Below, in pieces: positions 25,717 through 36,540 of a stretch of 64,000 nucleotides of DNA. Made by a program: the position numbers and the translations under genes. Below the pieces are notes generated by a model. That model was not told the origin of the DNA. It did no database searches and was given only the letters and a program-made list of their open reading frames with translations. Source of the DNA: Saksenaea vasiformis B4078 (taxonomy: Eukaryota > Mucoromycota > Mucoromycetes > Mucorales > Saksenaeaceae); assembly GCA_000697055.1 (NCBI GenBank), contig JNDT01002076.1, positions 52,841-116,840 on the forward strand. Direction: 5' to 3'. Position 1 is the first letter of the stretch. Each line of letters starts with the position of its first letter.

Positions 25717-26618
25717 TTAATCCCAGGAAGAGCCACCAGTGGTAGGAGCAGCAACGTCTTCAGCCCAGTCAGAGGGCACAGCTTGTGTGTTCCAGTCAGC
25801 TGCGGCAGCAGCGATACCAGCGGGGCCTTCAGCAGCGGCACCTTCAATGGTCCAGTCGGTAGTTTCAGGAGCACCCCATTCAGCAGCGGCTTCACCACCG
25901 AACGCGGCAGCAGCTTCCTGTTCCTTCTCAACCTCCTCAGGATCGCGGTAGAAGAACATGTCAACCATGACATCCCAGGGAACATTGTAGTCCAAAGTGC
26001 CACGAAGACGGAGGACAGCGCGGGCGAGGAGCCAGTAAACCAAACCAATGGCGTGCTTAGCCTTGTTGTTGGTGGGGATGGCAATATCAACATGAGCCAA
26101 CAGAGCATCGGTGTCAGCAAACGAGATGACAGGGATGTTGACAAACGAGGCTTCGCGAATAGCTTGGTAATCCGAAAGGGGATCGGTACAGATAATCAAG
26201 CGAGGTTCACGGAAAGAGCGGGTGTTGTAGTTGGTAAAGGTACCAGGAGTGAAACGACCGACGATAGCTTCAGCACCGATGTACTTGGCAAACTTGAGAG
26301 CAGCACGGTGACCATAGGGACGAGCAGAGACAATGACAATGTCTTGAGGGTTTTCAATGGCAACGATCGCACGAGCAGCGAAGACGAGCTTTTCCCAAGT
26401 CTTGCCAATGTTAATGAGGTTAATACCATCATCACGACGCTTGTACACGTAAGGGACCATGCACTGGGTAACATTCTTAGCACCAATATGGCACTGGGCA
26501 CCCAACAAGAGCTTGATGTCTTCCTCAGTAGCACTCAAAACTAACAAGACACGAGTTAGATCGCGTCCAACCATCTCGGTTTCTTCTTCTTCTTCTTACT
26601 AGCAGGGACGCGAGACAT
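25717..26618 (-). CDS. RPS0: 40S ribosomal protein S0 (uS2, laminin-receptor family)
   Basis: Structural protein of the small ribosomal subunit, needed for 20S pre-rRNA maturation. Exon 2 (26540-25717) encodes the uS2 fold with [31 protein letters not shown] and [20 protein letters not shown], then the eukaryotic Ala/Glu/Trp-rich acidic tail ending GGSSWD. I place the true start at 26618: a 19 nt exon 1 (MSRVPA plus one base) joins exon 2 across a 59 nt intron (26599-26541) with GTAAG, a CTAAC branch site and TTGTTAG. The result, [19 protein letters not shown], fits the family. The longer unspliced frame starting MVGRD begins inside this intron. Total 280 residues. Codon bias is strong. Confidence 0.93.
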
Positions 26619-28031
26619 TTTTCTTTTTTTTCAAACGTAGGACGGCTATCAATAGATTCTGGCGAAGTTAGGGTGCAGAATACGTTGGTGAAATGCCAAG
26701 TATGTCCAAGATAAGTTTGTTAAGAAAAGAAAGAAAATCTTGCGCCAAAAAGAATAAACACCTTTTGTAAAAAAATTTTACTTTTTTCAAACCCAGATTT
26801 ACCGTTGCTATTGTTTCACTCAAGGACATACACACGCCATGCAGCCCGCTTGTCCATAGCTACCTTATATCAGTACAAGTCAACTGATCCAGCACCAATG
26901 ATAAACGTATAGATCATGTCAAAGTAAACAATCCGTCCGCACCTGAGTTTCATTTTCAAGTCATCGGCATAATAAATAACTCGTGGTATAACCACATCCC
27001 CGACAAAGCATGTCTTGACCCAAATACGTTGACCGGCTCCTTTACCGTAAGTTCTATTAATCATTTTTATTCACCACATTCTATGACAATGCCTAGTAAA
27101 ATGAAAAAACGCCATTGAAATATTACCAGTTGCCTGATAGTGCAATGACAACATAACAGGTCGTCTAGATGGCACAGACCACATTGTCCCGTTTTTCCGC
27201 AATGGTACTGCTCATTTATGCCATTCAGTGTCTTATATGCAACTTTCTACACAGGAGGGTGGGCATCGAGTCCCCATGCACACAAATACACGCACGTAGG
27301 TGGAAGAAAGGAAGTAGGCTGTGTGCTGAATAAAGAAGGAGAGATGATTGCTTTTCCCGTGCTGAACGTCGTGACATAATAGCTTCATCTCTCTGTGCCA
27401 TAACGAAATAACATGATCTAAGGACGAAAGGTGGACCATGACGTTTCACCATCCACCCATCTGCGGTTGTTCCAAAACTGTCAGGAGAATATATACAAGC
27501 TGGTACCATTGGGTCATCCACAGAGACGATGACGACGATGAGGAAGAAAAGTAGGCCGCCATCGCCGCCGATGTTGATGCTGTCCGTTACTTCCAGATTT
27601 AAAAAGTGAAGATCGTAAAACCCCAACCCATTTTCTTCTTTTCTTTCCTATACCACACAGATTTGTTGTACCGGGGCAACATAATGCATGCGAAAAAGTT
27701 GGATGTTGGTGCCACCCCTCTAGTTGTGATAAAGCTGTGCACAAACGCGTATAGTGCGTATGTTATCGCGACAGATAACATCACCGAAGGATTTTCCAAC
27801 GAACAAAACAATAATAGGGCTCCAAGAGGATGAAAACAATTGAAATAAAATAAACTAAATGCACACCATCCTAGCAGTACTGTCGTCTGGTCATGCTGCT
27901 ATATCCATCGACGGAAAAAATTGTTGATACTTGAATCTCGCATTCGCCATCCCTCCACCTGATTTGTTAACCCAGTTAATCGATCATCTTCGTCTGCTTG
28001 TGGTCGGGCCGGCTATAGTTGTCAGCAGTTA
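26619..28031. other. intergenic between RPS0 and CK2 beta
   Basis: 1.4 kb. It includes the RPS0 promoter side (T-rich near 26620-26640 and 26770-26790). Several open frames on the minus strand (for example 26870-27064 and 27225-27626) have no recognisable motif and no clean exon chain; I make no gene call. Confidence 0.4.
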
Positions 28032-29064
28032 TTAAAGGGATGGGCACGACGGTATCTTCTGCTTCCCATCGCGTATGGCATTTACCTTACCCGCCGAAAC
28101 TTCTTCCATTTGTGCTTCCTCATCATCATCTTCATAATAGTCATCATCGACCGTATACTCCGGGGGTCGCATCCTCAACCATTGCATCCGAGGGCCGGCC
28201 CGTGATTTCTCGTTAACTCTGAATCCAAAAATACGTGGTTGATAAATAAAGTTTCGTACGGCTGGTGCTAAGTTGGAAAATGTTTGAAACAGAAGATGAG
28301 GGTATGTCGTTCCAAAGTGTGCACCTAACGTAAAAAAGGGAAAAAAAAGCCCGAGTCTGATCAGCTGGTTCTTTGCGACGCAGGAAATATCTTGTTACCA
28401 TCCACATTTTCGTAAATCATACTCGGAGGGATATATAGATCCATACAGGAAGGGCAATATAACCGCACACTTTCTTTCCCGAGTTCATCATAGCGACCAC
28501 ACGGGATCACTGGACACTGACCACAATAAACTCGAGGACAGCATCCAAACTGTTCCGCCGCGTATCGTTCTCCCATCGTCATCAGCCCGTTGCGCGTCAG
28601 CAAAAATCGTTGGTGGATCAATCCGTACAGCATGGCAGCATAAGGTTCCACTACGGATGGGTCGACACGTCCACGGGATCGGATAGGTTGTGTTTCTTTC
28701 CAAAATCCATCATCTTCTTCTCCTTCTGCAGTCTGATCATGGATATCTCTATCATCTTCATCTTCTGATATGTCTTCAGGTTCCACATCCAAAATCATTT
28801 CCAGCGCATCGTTGTAGTAAGGAACGATAGCTGACAGGCCCGTCAGGTTAAAATCGTCTTCGATAAATTCTTCGGGCACTTCGACATAATACTCATGACC
28901 TGATAGAGAGCAAAACCAAGAGATCCAGGTCTGATAAGATTGGTTCGAACCTTGAGAAGCAGTTTCTGAGCGGGCATGTGAGATTGATAATCACTTCATC
29001 TGGCGTGTTTACCGTAGTCCGCAAGGACACCGTTATTTGCATTAGATGAAAACATTCTGTCCAT
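28032..29064 (-). CDS. CKB1: casein kinase II regulatory subunit beta
   Basis: Regulatory beta subunit that dimerises through a zinc finger and binds the CK2 catalytic subunits. Exon 1 (start ATG 29064, or an internal ATG at 29055) gives MDRMFSSNANNGVLADY. After a 49 nt intron, exon 2 gives TWISWFCSLSGHEYYVEVPE, the family N-terminal signature, then FNLTGL and an acidic loop (SEDEDDRD). The zinc ligands are visible in CPRVYCGQCP and YCPSC. A final intron after the DG of NVDGN leads to AHFGTTYPHLLFQTF, IYQPRIFGFRVNEKS and a long acidic C-terminal tail (VDDDYYEDDDEE). An acidic insert between the N-terminal domain and AAMLYGLIHQRF is longer than in the animal protein, as in other fungi. A pairing with a catalytic subunit elsewhere is expected. 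Confidence 0.92.
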
Positions 29065-29316
29065 GACAATGAAAAAGGTGGATAATAACACCGATCCAGA
29101 AAAGTGTGTTTATCCACGCGTCTCTTATTCCCAAAGAAAAAGGATAAGAAGAGGAAAAGCCGGGATCAAGTTAATGATTCGGGACATGCCCTACAAGCAG
29201 CAAAATCACAAAACGTCGTAGTCACGTGGATAAAATCGAGACGAAATTTTCGCGGTGGGTTATCTTTTTTCCGCCTTGTTGTCCTCGCGCTTGCATTCTT
29301 CCACCAAATCGCGACG

Positions 29317-30145
29317 ATGACTGATAATACAACCACAATTATGAATGATAACTTGGAAGATTATGACATATTGCAAGAGTTGCAAGACTCATGAGCATAC
29401 GTCGAAGTTTGCAGGAAGAAGAAGGAATTACAAGACCTGTGAAGATTGTAGGTACAGATGTTCAGGAGCGAGGGAATCCGCGCTAGTAGAAACAATCATT
29501 CTATTAGAAGATCTAGAGGATTATTTTGTTTTGTTAGCTCAGACAACCGAAGCAGAAAACTATGATAATGATTTCTGCTTCAAAGGTGCTATCAGCCTTT
29601 CTGGTGAATTGACAGGCTTGAGCGAAAGAGAGATAGTTAGAAGGCTCGTAACTACTGTGGAACTTTGCGATGGGCATAAGTACTATATGATCAAAGAATT
29701 TATTGCGCAGCCTATTGTGGAGCATGCCAAGCGATCTGCGGATCAAGGATGTTACTGATCCTCAGTTAAAAGGTGGTGTAACATTCTACGCCGCCTGCTC
29801 GCAAAACACCCACGCACAGAATCATGTTCCTGAAGATCGACGTAGACGATATCACAACTGCATCACCACATACAATTGTAAGGGATTGATCAGTGGTCTG
29901 ATTGATTATCAGCACCAATGCATACGTCTACAAGTATGCCATCCGCTGTCCCATGATGGCCCTGAGCCTCAGCCATCCCGGAATGTTCCTACAGAAGTTC
30001 GCGAGTATATTTCTTCACATGCTCACGGTCAGGACACGCAGTCTTTGTATCAGGATGTCGTTTCACGATTTCCTTACGGGATTACCCCTTCGGGAGCTAA
30101 GTAAAAGACATCAAAGCATCTTTCATTTACTAACCATGAGTTATT
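29317..30145 (+). pseudogene. FAR1/MULE-like transposase, N-terminal part, truncated
   Basis: MTDNTTTIMNDNLEDYDIL starts at 29317. After a short intron a zinc-ribbon-like GRRRNYKTCEDC segment appears, then an alpha/beta region. From about 29790 a segment with TYNCKGLISGLID, HPLSHDGPEP and VPTEVREYISSHA is seen, a layout I associate with the N-terminal half of FAR1/MULE-like transposases in early-diverging fungi. The catalytic half (WARS ... TTMxxE) is missing. The reading reaches a stop at 30104 or splices (GTAAAAG ... TACTAACCATGAG) into the 166 bp element that follows. The joins between the early exons are not certain. Probably a truncated, inactive copy. Confidence 0.45.
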
Positions 30146-30311
30146 TTTTACGCTGCTCGAATAAACCTTGCGTCCACTGGAGAGACGAGGTTCACGTAAG
30201 TTGATTAATCTTCTGACGTAAAATTAATGTACTAACCACCGCATATTCAATTCTTCTTTAGCGCAAACCAGGCTCTTCAGAGGCGCATGATTTATTTAGA
30301 ATAGCGTAAAA
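30146..30311. mobile_element. 166 bp inverted-repeat element carrying intron signals
   Basis: Left end TTTTACGCTGCTCGAATAAA; right end, read on the other strand, TTTTACGCTATTCTAAATAAA. Nine bases match perfectly, then the ends align imperfectly. Inside lies a textbook intron: donor GTAAGT (30196), branch site TACTAAC (30230-30236) and acceptor CTTTAG (ending 30261). Fragments recur near 8.3 kb and 11.34 kb, and the TTGCGTCCA core recurs in the 0.6 kb repeats at 47.3 and 58.5 kb. No clear target duplication is visible. Confidence 0.55.
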
Positions 30312-30950
30312 GACGATTCAATAAATAGTATGAAGGAGTCCTAATGCAAGAATAGCATTTATACACAAAATATAAATAACGTTAAGTTTGTAATGCATTT
30401 GGTTGCTTGTAGGTATGGCTAGGGAAGATCTGATACCCGTTTATGATACACTTGTGTATAATTGTACTGAACAATAGTTGGAACATCAATTGAAGGGACT
30501 AAAAGTATAGCTAGCAAGACCGATATTTCCCTGTGCGTCACGAATAATAACACCTTTCAGAACACCAAGCGATTGGTGCGGTTCAGGCATAGATAATCTA
30601 CAGTTTCCTGGTTTAAGCATAATCCATACATGTATATAGTTTCCTACCTTGGTGCATCGCTTGGTCCCGACATAAAATCGCTAAACAGTATCGTTGTCAG
30701 TTTAAATACTATTCCAATCAAGTAACACCTACGTCGGTAATGGAAGAGATAAGTGACGACCTGGATCGCGACTTGAAAAACTCTGATTTTGCATTGGCAT
30801 TGTGTATGGCCAAGATTGTGTTTGTTGAGGATAGGTTGGCGCAGATCCATACGGTCGGTACATCACGTTTGGATCTGGAGGTGTATAGTATTTTGTGTTT
30901 GGATCGTAGGCTTTCTTCAGGTCAGCTATTTATTTCATTAAACAACAATG
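30312..30950. other. intergenic, no convincing gene
   Basis: AT-rich. A plus-strand reading at 30740-30982 (starting MEEISDDLDRDLKNSDF) looks compositionally protein-like with an amphipathic Leu/Asp pattern, but has no family match I recognise and no flanking exon. It lies just downstream of the stop of the minus-strand gene. Confidence 0.35.
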
Positions 30951-32416
30951 TCACCTACCCGCTGAGTATGTCGTTGCATTAGGGTCTCCGTATGAGTAAC
31001 CATAGTTGCTACTATCAGCAGTTTGCTGTGGTTGTTGCTGTGGCGCCGGCATTGCTGGTTGTGGCGCAGATTCATACGTCGTTGGTGATGGTTTTATTGG
31101 CCCAGATCCGTAAGTCGGCGGACCTCCCATCGTTGGCGGATGTCCAGGTAGTCGTTGTTCTCTCGGTAGTGGTCTATCATTCACAGCCCAGCGACGATCA
31201 TCATAGGGTCTTGGTGGTGGACCGTATCCAAAGTCACGTCGTGTCTTATAGTCTTCGTGACCCATGGCAGGTCCTGGGGGCCTTCGCTCGAACTCACGCC
31301 AGTCATCATAACGTCTTCGATGATATTCGTCTCGGTCGCGTCGATCTCTGTAGTCGCGTGGTCCTCCACGCCCGTATCCTCCACCATCACGGGGTCGAAA
31401 GGGTGGGGTTGAGTAATACGGTGTGTGTCGTGGTGAATAAAAGCGTCCTCCACGTGATTTATGATGTCCATCGTGTCTAGTGGATCGACGCGTCATGTGC
31501 TGATCAAATAGCTTGAACAGTTCGGGAAGTTCTACAAGGTTGTATATATAAATACATACATGTGTGTGATCAGTAATCATTCTTATTCCAGATTTCCCTT
31601 AGGTAAAAGGTACGACCAATTGTACCTGTAGGAAATCCTTGGCTAACGTCACTAGTACCACCCTCTTTCTTGTCATTAAATTCGTAGCGTAATTCCGCAA
31701 CAGCATCCTCAAAACTTCGACTCACAGCCTCGTGCTCCTCGAACCGCATTTTGATCATCTAATCATGTGCGCAACCCACCACCCACGGATCACAAAAAAG
31801 AAAAAAAGAAAGAATGGGTTGAATTTTGGCGTTGATAAACGTTCATCACTAAATGCACACCAATAACACGCGCGCCAACACCAAGAAGAAAAGAAAATAA
31901 CGAGAGAAAAGAAAAGTTCAGACTCTTACCCCACTTTCAGGACTAATATCAGCCAATGCTTCACGATCCTCTTCCCTCAGCTCGGGTGTAATTTTGTTTT
32001 TTGCATTCGTCAATTTGTCTAAGGTCGCATATTGCTTCAACTCGCCTGCTAATTTTCGTCGATCTTTGAAAAGAGCGCTTTGTGTGTCCGCTGGTCTCCG
32101 ACAAAGATCTTCGAGAATGAACTGAAGACAGATCAGCGACAGTCGAGTATTTATGCCTTCTGCTTACGCTGCGACTCGTTTCTTGTATTAATAAGTGTAA
32201 TGGCACGGTAGATCGCTTTGGTTTCGACCGTATTGTTGGCATAATCGGAGGCAGCTGATTAGAAAAATGCGAAAAGTGATCGTGTTCCGCTTGGGCATCA
32301 GTAGAAGGGCGACATGATTGCGATTTCTGTTCTGGAGCTCCACTTTCCGCCATTGCAGTCTCTGCCTCAGGTACAGTTTCTATCGTTTCTGTTGGTGGTT
32401 CCTGTTCTGATTCCAT
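30951..32416 (-). CDS. unrecognised protein with coiled coil and Arg/Gly/Tyr-rich tail
   Basis: A four-exon minus-strand gene with clean GT-AG introns. Exon 1 is Glu/Pro/Ser-rich (MESEQEPPTETIETVPEAE) and ends VPLHLLIQETSRS. Exon 2 is helical (FILEDLCRRPADTQ ... LKQYATLDKLTNAKNKI). Exon 3 (about 31759-31630) is acidic-helical (MRFEEHEAVSRSFEDAVAEL). Exon 4 begins ELPELFKLFDQHMTRRST and runs into a low-complexity Arg/Asp/Gly/Tyr/Pro tail with RDYRDRRDRDEYHRRRYDD, then Gln/Pro/Tyr repeats. The tail looks like an RNA-binding or splicing-associated disordered region, which is inference only. I do not recognise the family. It is divergent from TRM112 with about 140 bp between starts, so they may share a promoter. 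Confidence 0.6.
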
Positions 32417-32556
32417 ACTGTCAAGGGTCTTATAAAAAGTATTAAAAAAAGATTCGCGGCAGAGTACAAATTCGCACGTTTGCTGTGTGGCTTAGCTAAC
32501 CTCCATAATCCAACTGTGGAAAACCAGAATCGCTTTACCTGAAAAACCGATCCAAA

Positions 32557-33036
32557 ATGAGGCTCATTACACACAACATGCTCCAGTGTCACGTCAAGAA
32601 CTGTGATTCAAATAACTTCCCACTTCGATTTGAAGATGCTCAAGTGGAATTAATTGAAGCCGATTACAATCCAGAATTCCTGATCCGGATGCTACCAAAG
32701 ATCGAATGGGAAGCACTGTACAATACAGCAGTTCAGGTAGTAAATTTATTTGTCGCGAAATGATACAGTATGCTGAAAGTATGCAGCTTGGCATCTCTAC
32801 TCTCCCTCCTCAGATTCCGGAAAATGCCGCCGAGAACGAAGAATTTCTGAAGGCAGTGCATAGCGTGTTGTTGGAGGTACGTTTGGGTTTCTTCGCGAAC
32901 CATACCGAGACTAAATGGATGAGGAAATGACTAGACACACGTCCAGCAAGGTAAAATGATTTGTGGAAACTGTCAACACATTTACAACATTAAGGATGGC
33001 ATTCCTAACATGCTTTTGGCTGAGCATGAGATTTAG
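32557..33036 (+). CDS. TRM112: tRNA/18S rRNA methyltransferase activator TRM112
   Basis: Zinc-binding partner that activates several methyltransferases acting on tRNA, rRNA and release factor eRF1. Exon 1 encodes MRLITHNMLQCHVKNC, NNFPLRFEDAQVELIEADYN and FLIRMLPKIEW, all diagnostic. Intron 1 is 32737-32786 (50 nt), joining AVQ to LGISTLPPQIP. Intron 2 follows SVLLE and ends CTAG before THVQQGKMICGNCQHIYN. The last exon ends NIKDGIPNMLLAEHEI. The Cys pairs CHVKNC and CGNC supply the zinc site. Full-length for the family. It converges with the next gene, stops about 60 bp apart. Confidence 0.93.
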
Positions 33037-33097
33037 TCATAGAAGAAAAAGAGTTATCACACATCGATGTATCATATATTAAAAATAAATCAAGGAG

Positions 33098-34545
33098 CTA
33101 ACGACCATTATTGATGGCGTCTGCCTGTAATTCCCACATCGTCTCTCCGGCTGTTTGCTTGGCTTTGTGTGTCGATGGCTCCACTAACTGATAGCTAGGT
33201 GGCCATTGTGTTGAGTGCCTTCTCCAGTGTGTAGTAGCTGGTCTCGGCGCCCAATTTTCAAAATCACTATCAAATGGAAGGTCTTTTACCTCATCATCAT
33301 AGGGTCGAGTCTTTTTATGTTCTACGACATCGACAGGAGGATGAGACGAGACCTTTTCATGCCTTTTAGAGCCTGTTGGGCCGGGTTTTGTAGGAACAAT
33401 ATCAACATCTTGTCTTGCTTTAGACGGTGGCGGGTTCAACGTGAGAGAGAGTGGCGGGACCGCAACGCGTCCGCTTTCGGGATCAGCGTTGAACCAAGAA
33501 TCTTGAGACATGGAACGAGAACGGCTTTCTTGACTCTTTTGGGAATCACCCGAATCCTTCTGACGCCGGACCACGCTAGCGTAGGTCTCCTTCATAGTAG
33601 GCACAGAACCACCGAATGTTGTCCGTGGCATACTCGGGCGCTTGCCTCTTGATGTAAATTGTGGCGGTGGAGGAACAGATCCTGAAATTGATCCACGGAT
33701 CCGTTGATATTCTAGTTCTCCTTCTTCTTCATCACTGCTATCGTATAGCATTGGCGAATAATGGGAATCGTAAACCATTCTTGGTCCAGAAACACCGGAT
33801 TGAGAATCATGCCGATGGTGCATAATTTGGCCCTTGTAGTGATCTTCATCCGTTGGAAAACTTGCCTGGTTGTCATCGTACGTTTGATCTGAGCCTTGAA
33901 ATTCAACGTCCTTCTGCGTAGAACCCCAGTACTCTTCATGACCGTGTGCCTTGGGCTTCGTTTTGAAGATTTTCGCTTCCTTTTTTTTGGTTGGGATAAG
34001 AACTTCAGCAGGTGGTAACTGGGCTTGAACATTGTCGTAGGCCGAGTCAGATGGCTCGTATTCGAGATTCCTGGTTTCCGCTTTCAGTTCGCCCACGTCG
34101 CTTTTCGGTAAGAAGAATGAAAAGGCTCTCTCAGGCCATGATGTTACTCTTTCGCTTTTTTCAGGTTTTGGTGTATCGATGCCTGGGCTCAGCGTGTTAA
34201 GAGCATCTGCGAGCTTATCCATGACCATCTCGGTACTCTGCGAAGATCGTCGAACAGCTTTGCCACAACAATTTTTTAATTAATAAAAGTACTGCTGAAA
34301 CGTAGCTTACTTTCTCTTGCCACCGAGTTCAGGCGTTCCAACCATGATTCCTTGTGTGGAGGCTCGGTTTGCTCCTTCCTTCCTCCGAAAACCTGTTCGC
34401 CGGTTACGCTTCCCATACGGGTACGATCTCTCGGCTGATGCGTAAAGGTAGGTGCTTGGAGAGGCTCATCTGGAGGGCTATAACTGGATTGGTCTTGATG
34501 ATTGGATGGTCGATTTTCTCGGTGGACACTACTTTTTGTATCCAT
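33098..34545 (-). CDS. unrecognised disordered protein
   Basis: Two exons joined by a roughly 50 nt intron (ending near 34262). Exon 1 starts at ATG 34545 (an in-frame ATG at 34602 is possible but reads through Lys-rich leader sequence) and encodes MDTKSSVHRENRPSNHQDQS and, at its end, WLERLNSVAR. Exon 2 is nearly 380 codons, rich in Ser/Pro/Asp/Lys, with a short ordered-looking start (MVMDKLADALNTL), a WPERAFSFFLP motif, an acidic YDSSDEEEGELEYQRI patch and an SR-like stretch (QESRSRSMSQDSW). No catalytic domain is seen. Possibly a phosphorylated regulatory or cytoskeletal adaptor, but I have no homology basis for that. Confidence 0.55.
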
Positions 34546-34619
34546 TTGTTGATATGTCTTACGCACTTTTTTTTTGTTTCGTGCTTTATAAATGAGATGC
34601 ATAAATTTATGTCAAACAC

Positions 34620-35099
34620 AATATGACGTCAAAATGAAACATACCTCTAGCCATTGACGATTCAACTCATTATGGCAATGCCATGTTTCATTTGCACCTT
34701 TCCTCACTAGAATATTTTTTCTGGGTAAACATTAAGCGGTTACTGCACCTCTATAAGTCCAAGAAGTACTTATCAGAATATGTCGCAATATCCGTATGAA
34801 ATACTGATAAATAGAATCCAATTCAAATAATGCGCGAGTTGCTGGAATTGTTTCGTTCTTGGAAACGAAGATGAGGCGTCATTGTGTGCTTATCAACGCG
34901 GCTCGTGATCGAGACTTCTCACTTAGTTACGCTCTGCACTGATTATCACCGTAACTGCTCGGTTAGGAATACTGCCGGTCAGGAAATTTTATGTTATCAT
35001 ATAGAATATATTCTACAAGTGAAAGAGTTGTACCGGTTACTATTTTTGGAGCATACTGAAGTGTAAAACTCCTGCAAGAGTGACGAATCAGATACGCCT
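34620..35099. other. intergenic, 5' flank of pogo relic
   Basis: Low-GC DNA with no confident gene. A short open frame at 34884-35066 has no transposase motif. I could not find a terminal inverted repeat pair that brackets the pogo relic to the right. Confidence 0.35.
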
Positions 35100-36242
35100 A
35101 CTTCGAGTGAGGTTCCAAAACGCGTGCTGTCGCATTCAGACGCGTTGGGAACACATCTGAATATCGCCGTTAAGAATAATTGGACAGGTCTGAACACCGC
35201 CTTAAAAACACAACGCTTCCCAATCTGCTGTATTGGAAAAGCAGGGAAATCTCGCTGCTTTAACGGACGATCAAGTATATATATACGTTATTTTTATTTA
35301 GCGATGCGACCTAATGTATCCACCATTCAATAGCTGCTCAATGTTGGGCTTCCGTTATTACCGGAACAAAAAGGCACGGAAGATTTCATACTGGTTTCAA
35401 CAGATACTCTTGGCCATGGACGACATCATGCAAGCGAAGAATAAGAATATATTGTTGCTGGTAGATAATGCTTCATCTCATAAGCATATTCCAACCCTGA
35501 ACAATATCGAGATCCTGTATCTTACACCAAACACTACATCGCGCTTGCAACCACAAGATATGGGCGTCATCAGAGCTTTCGAGCAATACTATAGGTAATA
35601 TCTGATTTATCCATGTTCTCTGGCTAAATAACTGCATAGATCCAAGCAACATCGACATGCTGGCATCCGATTCCGTCTTGGACATCGGCAGATCCTGTAT
35701 GATATCAAATAGTTGGAATCTATGTCCTTTTGTCGCATAACATGGAACAAAATAACAGCAGGAACAATAAAAAATCGCTTTACCCATTGTGGCTTGATGT
35801 CTTCATCAGAAACTGACTCGGGAAAGAACAAGTGGGTGTAGATCAGAAAGAGACGTTAATCGAAATCACGGAGACCTTGCGCGAGGTTCACGGAGACGAT
35901 ATCCCTTTGTATCAGGCTGACATGGAACCAGAGGTTGAGCTGGAAAATGTCCGTATGCAAGTGGACAGAGATAACCTTGTCGACAACAGGATTGAAGCTG
36001 ATAACACGGGTATCGAGAACGAGAAAAGTGATGTTGCAGAATCATCTGAAGAAATGGATCATTTCGATTTACCGATAGCAGAGAAAATCAGGATCCTCAA
36101 TCAAGCCAGCGCAATCCTAGATATGCACCATGATATAGATGAACAATTAGAGCTTTACTTAAAGCAAAAAGTGGCGCTTCTACAAGCTGTATACCAGCAA
36201 ACATTAAAACAAACCACAATGAAGGGCTATTTCACGAAGTAA
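35100..36242 (+). pseudogene. pogo/Tigger-like transposase, decayed, with PIP-box tail
   Basis: DDE_1 (CENP-B/pogo) transposase. Visible blocks in order: RFPICCIGKAGKSRCFNG (about 35210-35265); NKKARKISYWFQQ; the catalytic segment ILLLVDNASSHKH with the second Asp; LTPNTTSRLQPQDMGVIRAF with the third acidic position; then TIKNRFTHCGL and an acidic tail. The DNA-binding N-terminus is missing. An in-frame TAG interrupts the reading near 35711-35713, and a frame change is needed near 35830, so it is inactive as it stands. The last residues, KQTTMKGYFTK, form a PCNA-interacting (PIP) box, Q-x2-M-x2-Y-F, at 36210-36233. Drosophila pogo transposase is known to bind PCNA by such a motif. Confidence 0.8.
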
Positions 36243-36540
36243 AGCGTAACTGTCAGCCGCTCGATAACGGAGTATTTTCCAAATGAAAATACGGTTAACT
36301 ATTAGTATTTCTTGAAGAATAGTAGTAGTCAATTGAAACAAATAAGGACATGACAGAAAAGAGTGCCGTAAAGGCTCAGTTTACCGTGCTCCAAGGAATT
36401 AGAACGAACCGAAAGCTTCCGACCAAACCAGATTGTTTGCATAGAAGCAACCAGAATTCCAAAGTCCGCCGGCGCGTGTCGGGCAGTCTCAATTCTGTTC
36501 GAAAACGCGTTCGTGTCTCTCTTTGGTCCGCAGCTACACC

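Noticed and set aside
25783..26544. 253-codon plus-strand open frame
   Set aside because: It is the exact antisense of RPS0. Strong codon bias in RPS0 removes stops on the other strand; the product has no motif.
28940..28990. GGTTCGAA box suggestive of a tRNA T-arm
   Set aside because: It lies in the CK2 beta exon, and no acceptor, D-arm or anticodon stem can be built around it. No tRNA was found elsewhere either.
32736..32767. A 32 nt intron in TRM112 ending at the first CAG
   Set aside because: Using the next CAG (32786) gives a normal 50 nt intron and a junction that matches the family (AVQLGISTLP), so the shorter intron is not needed.
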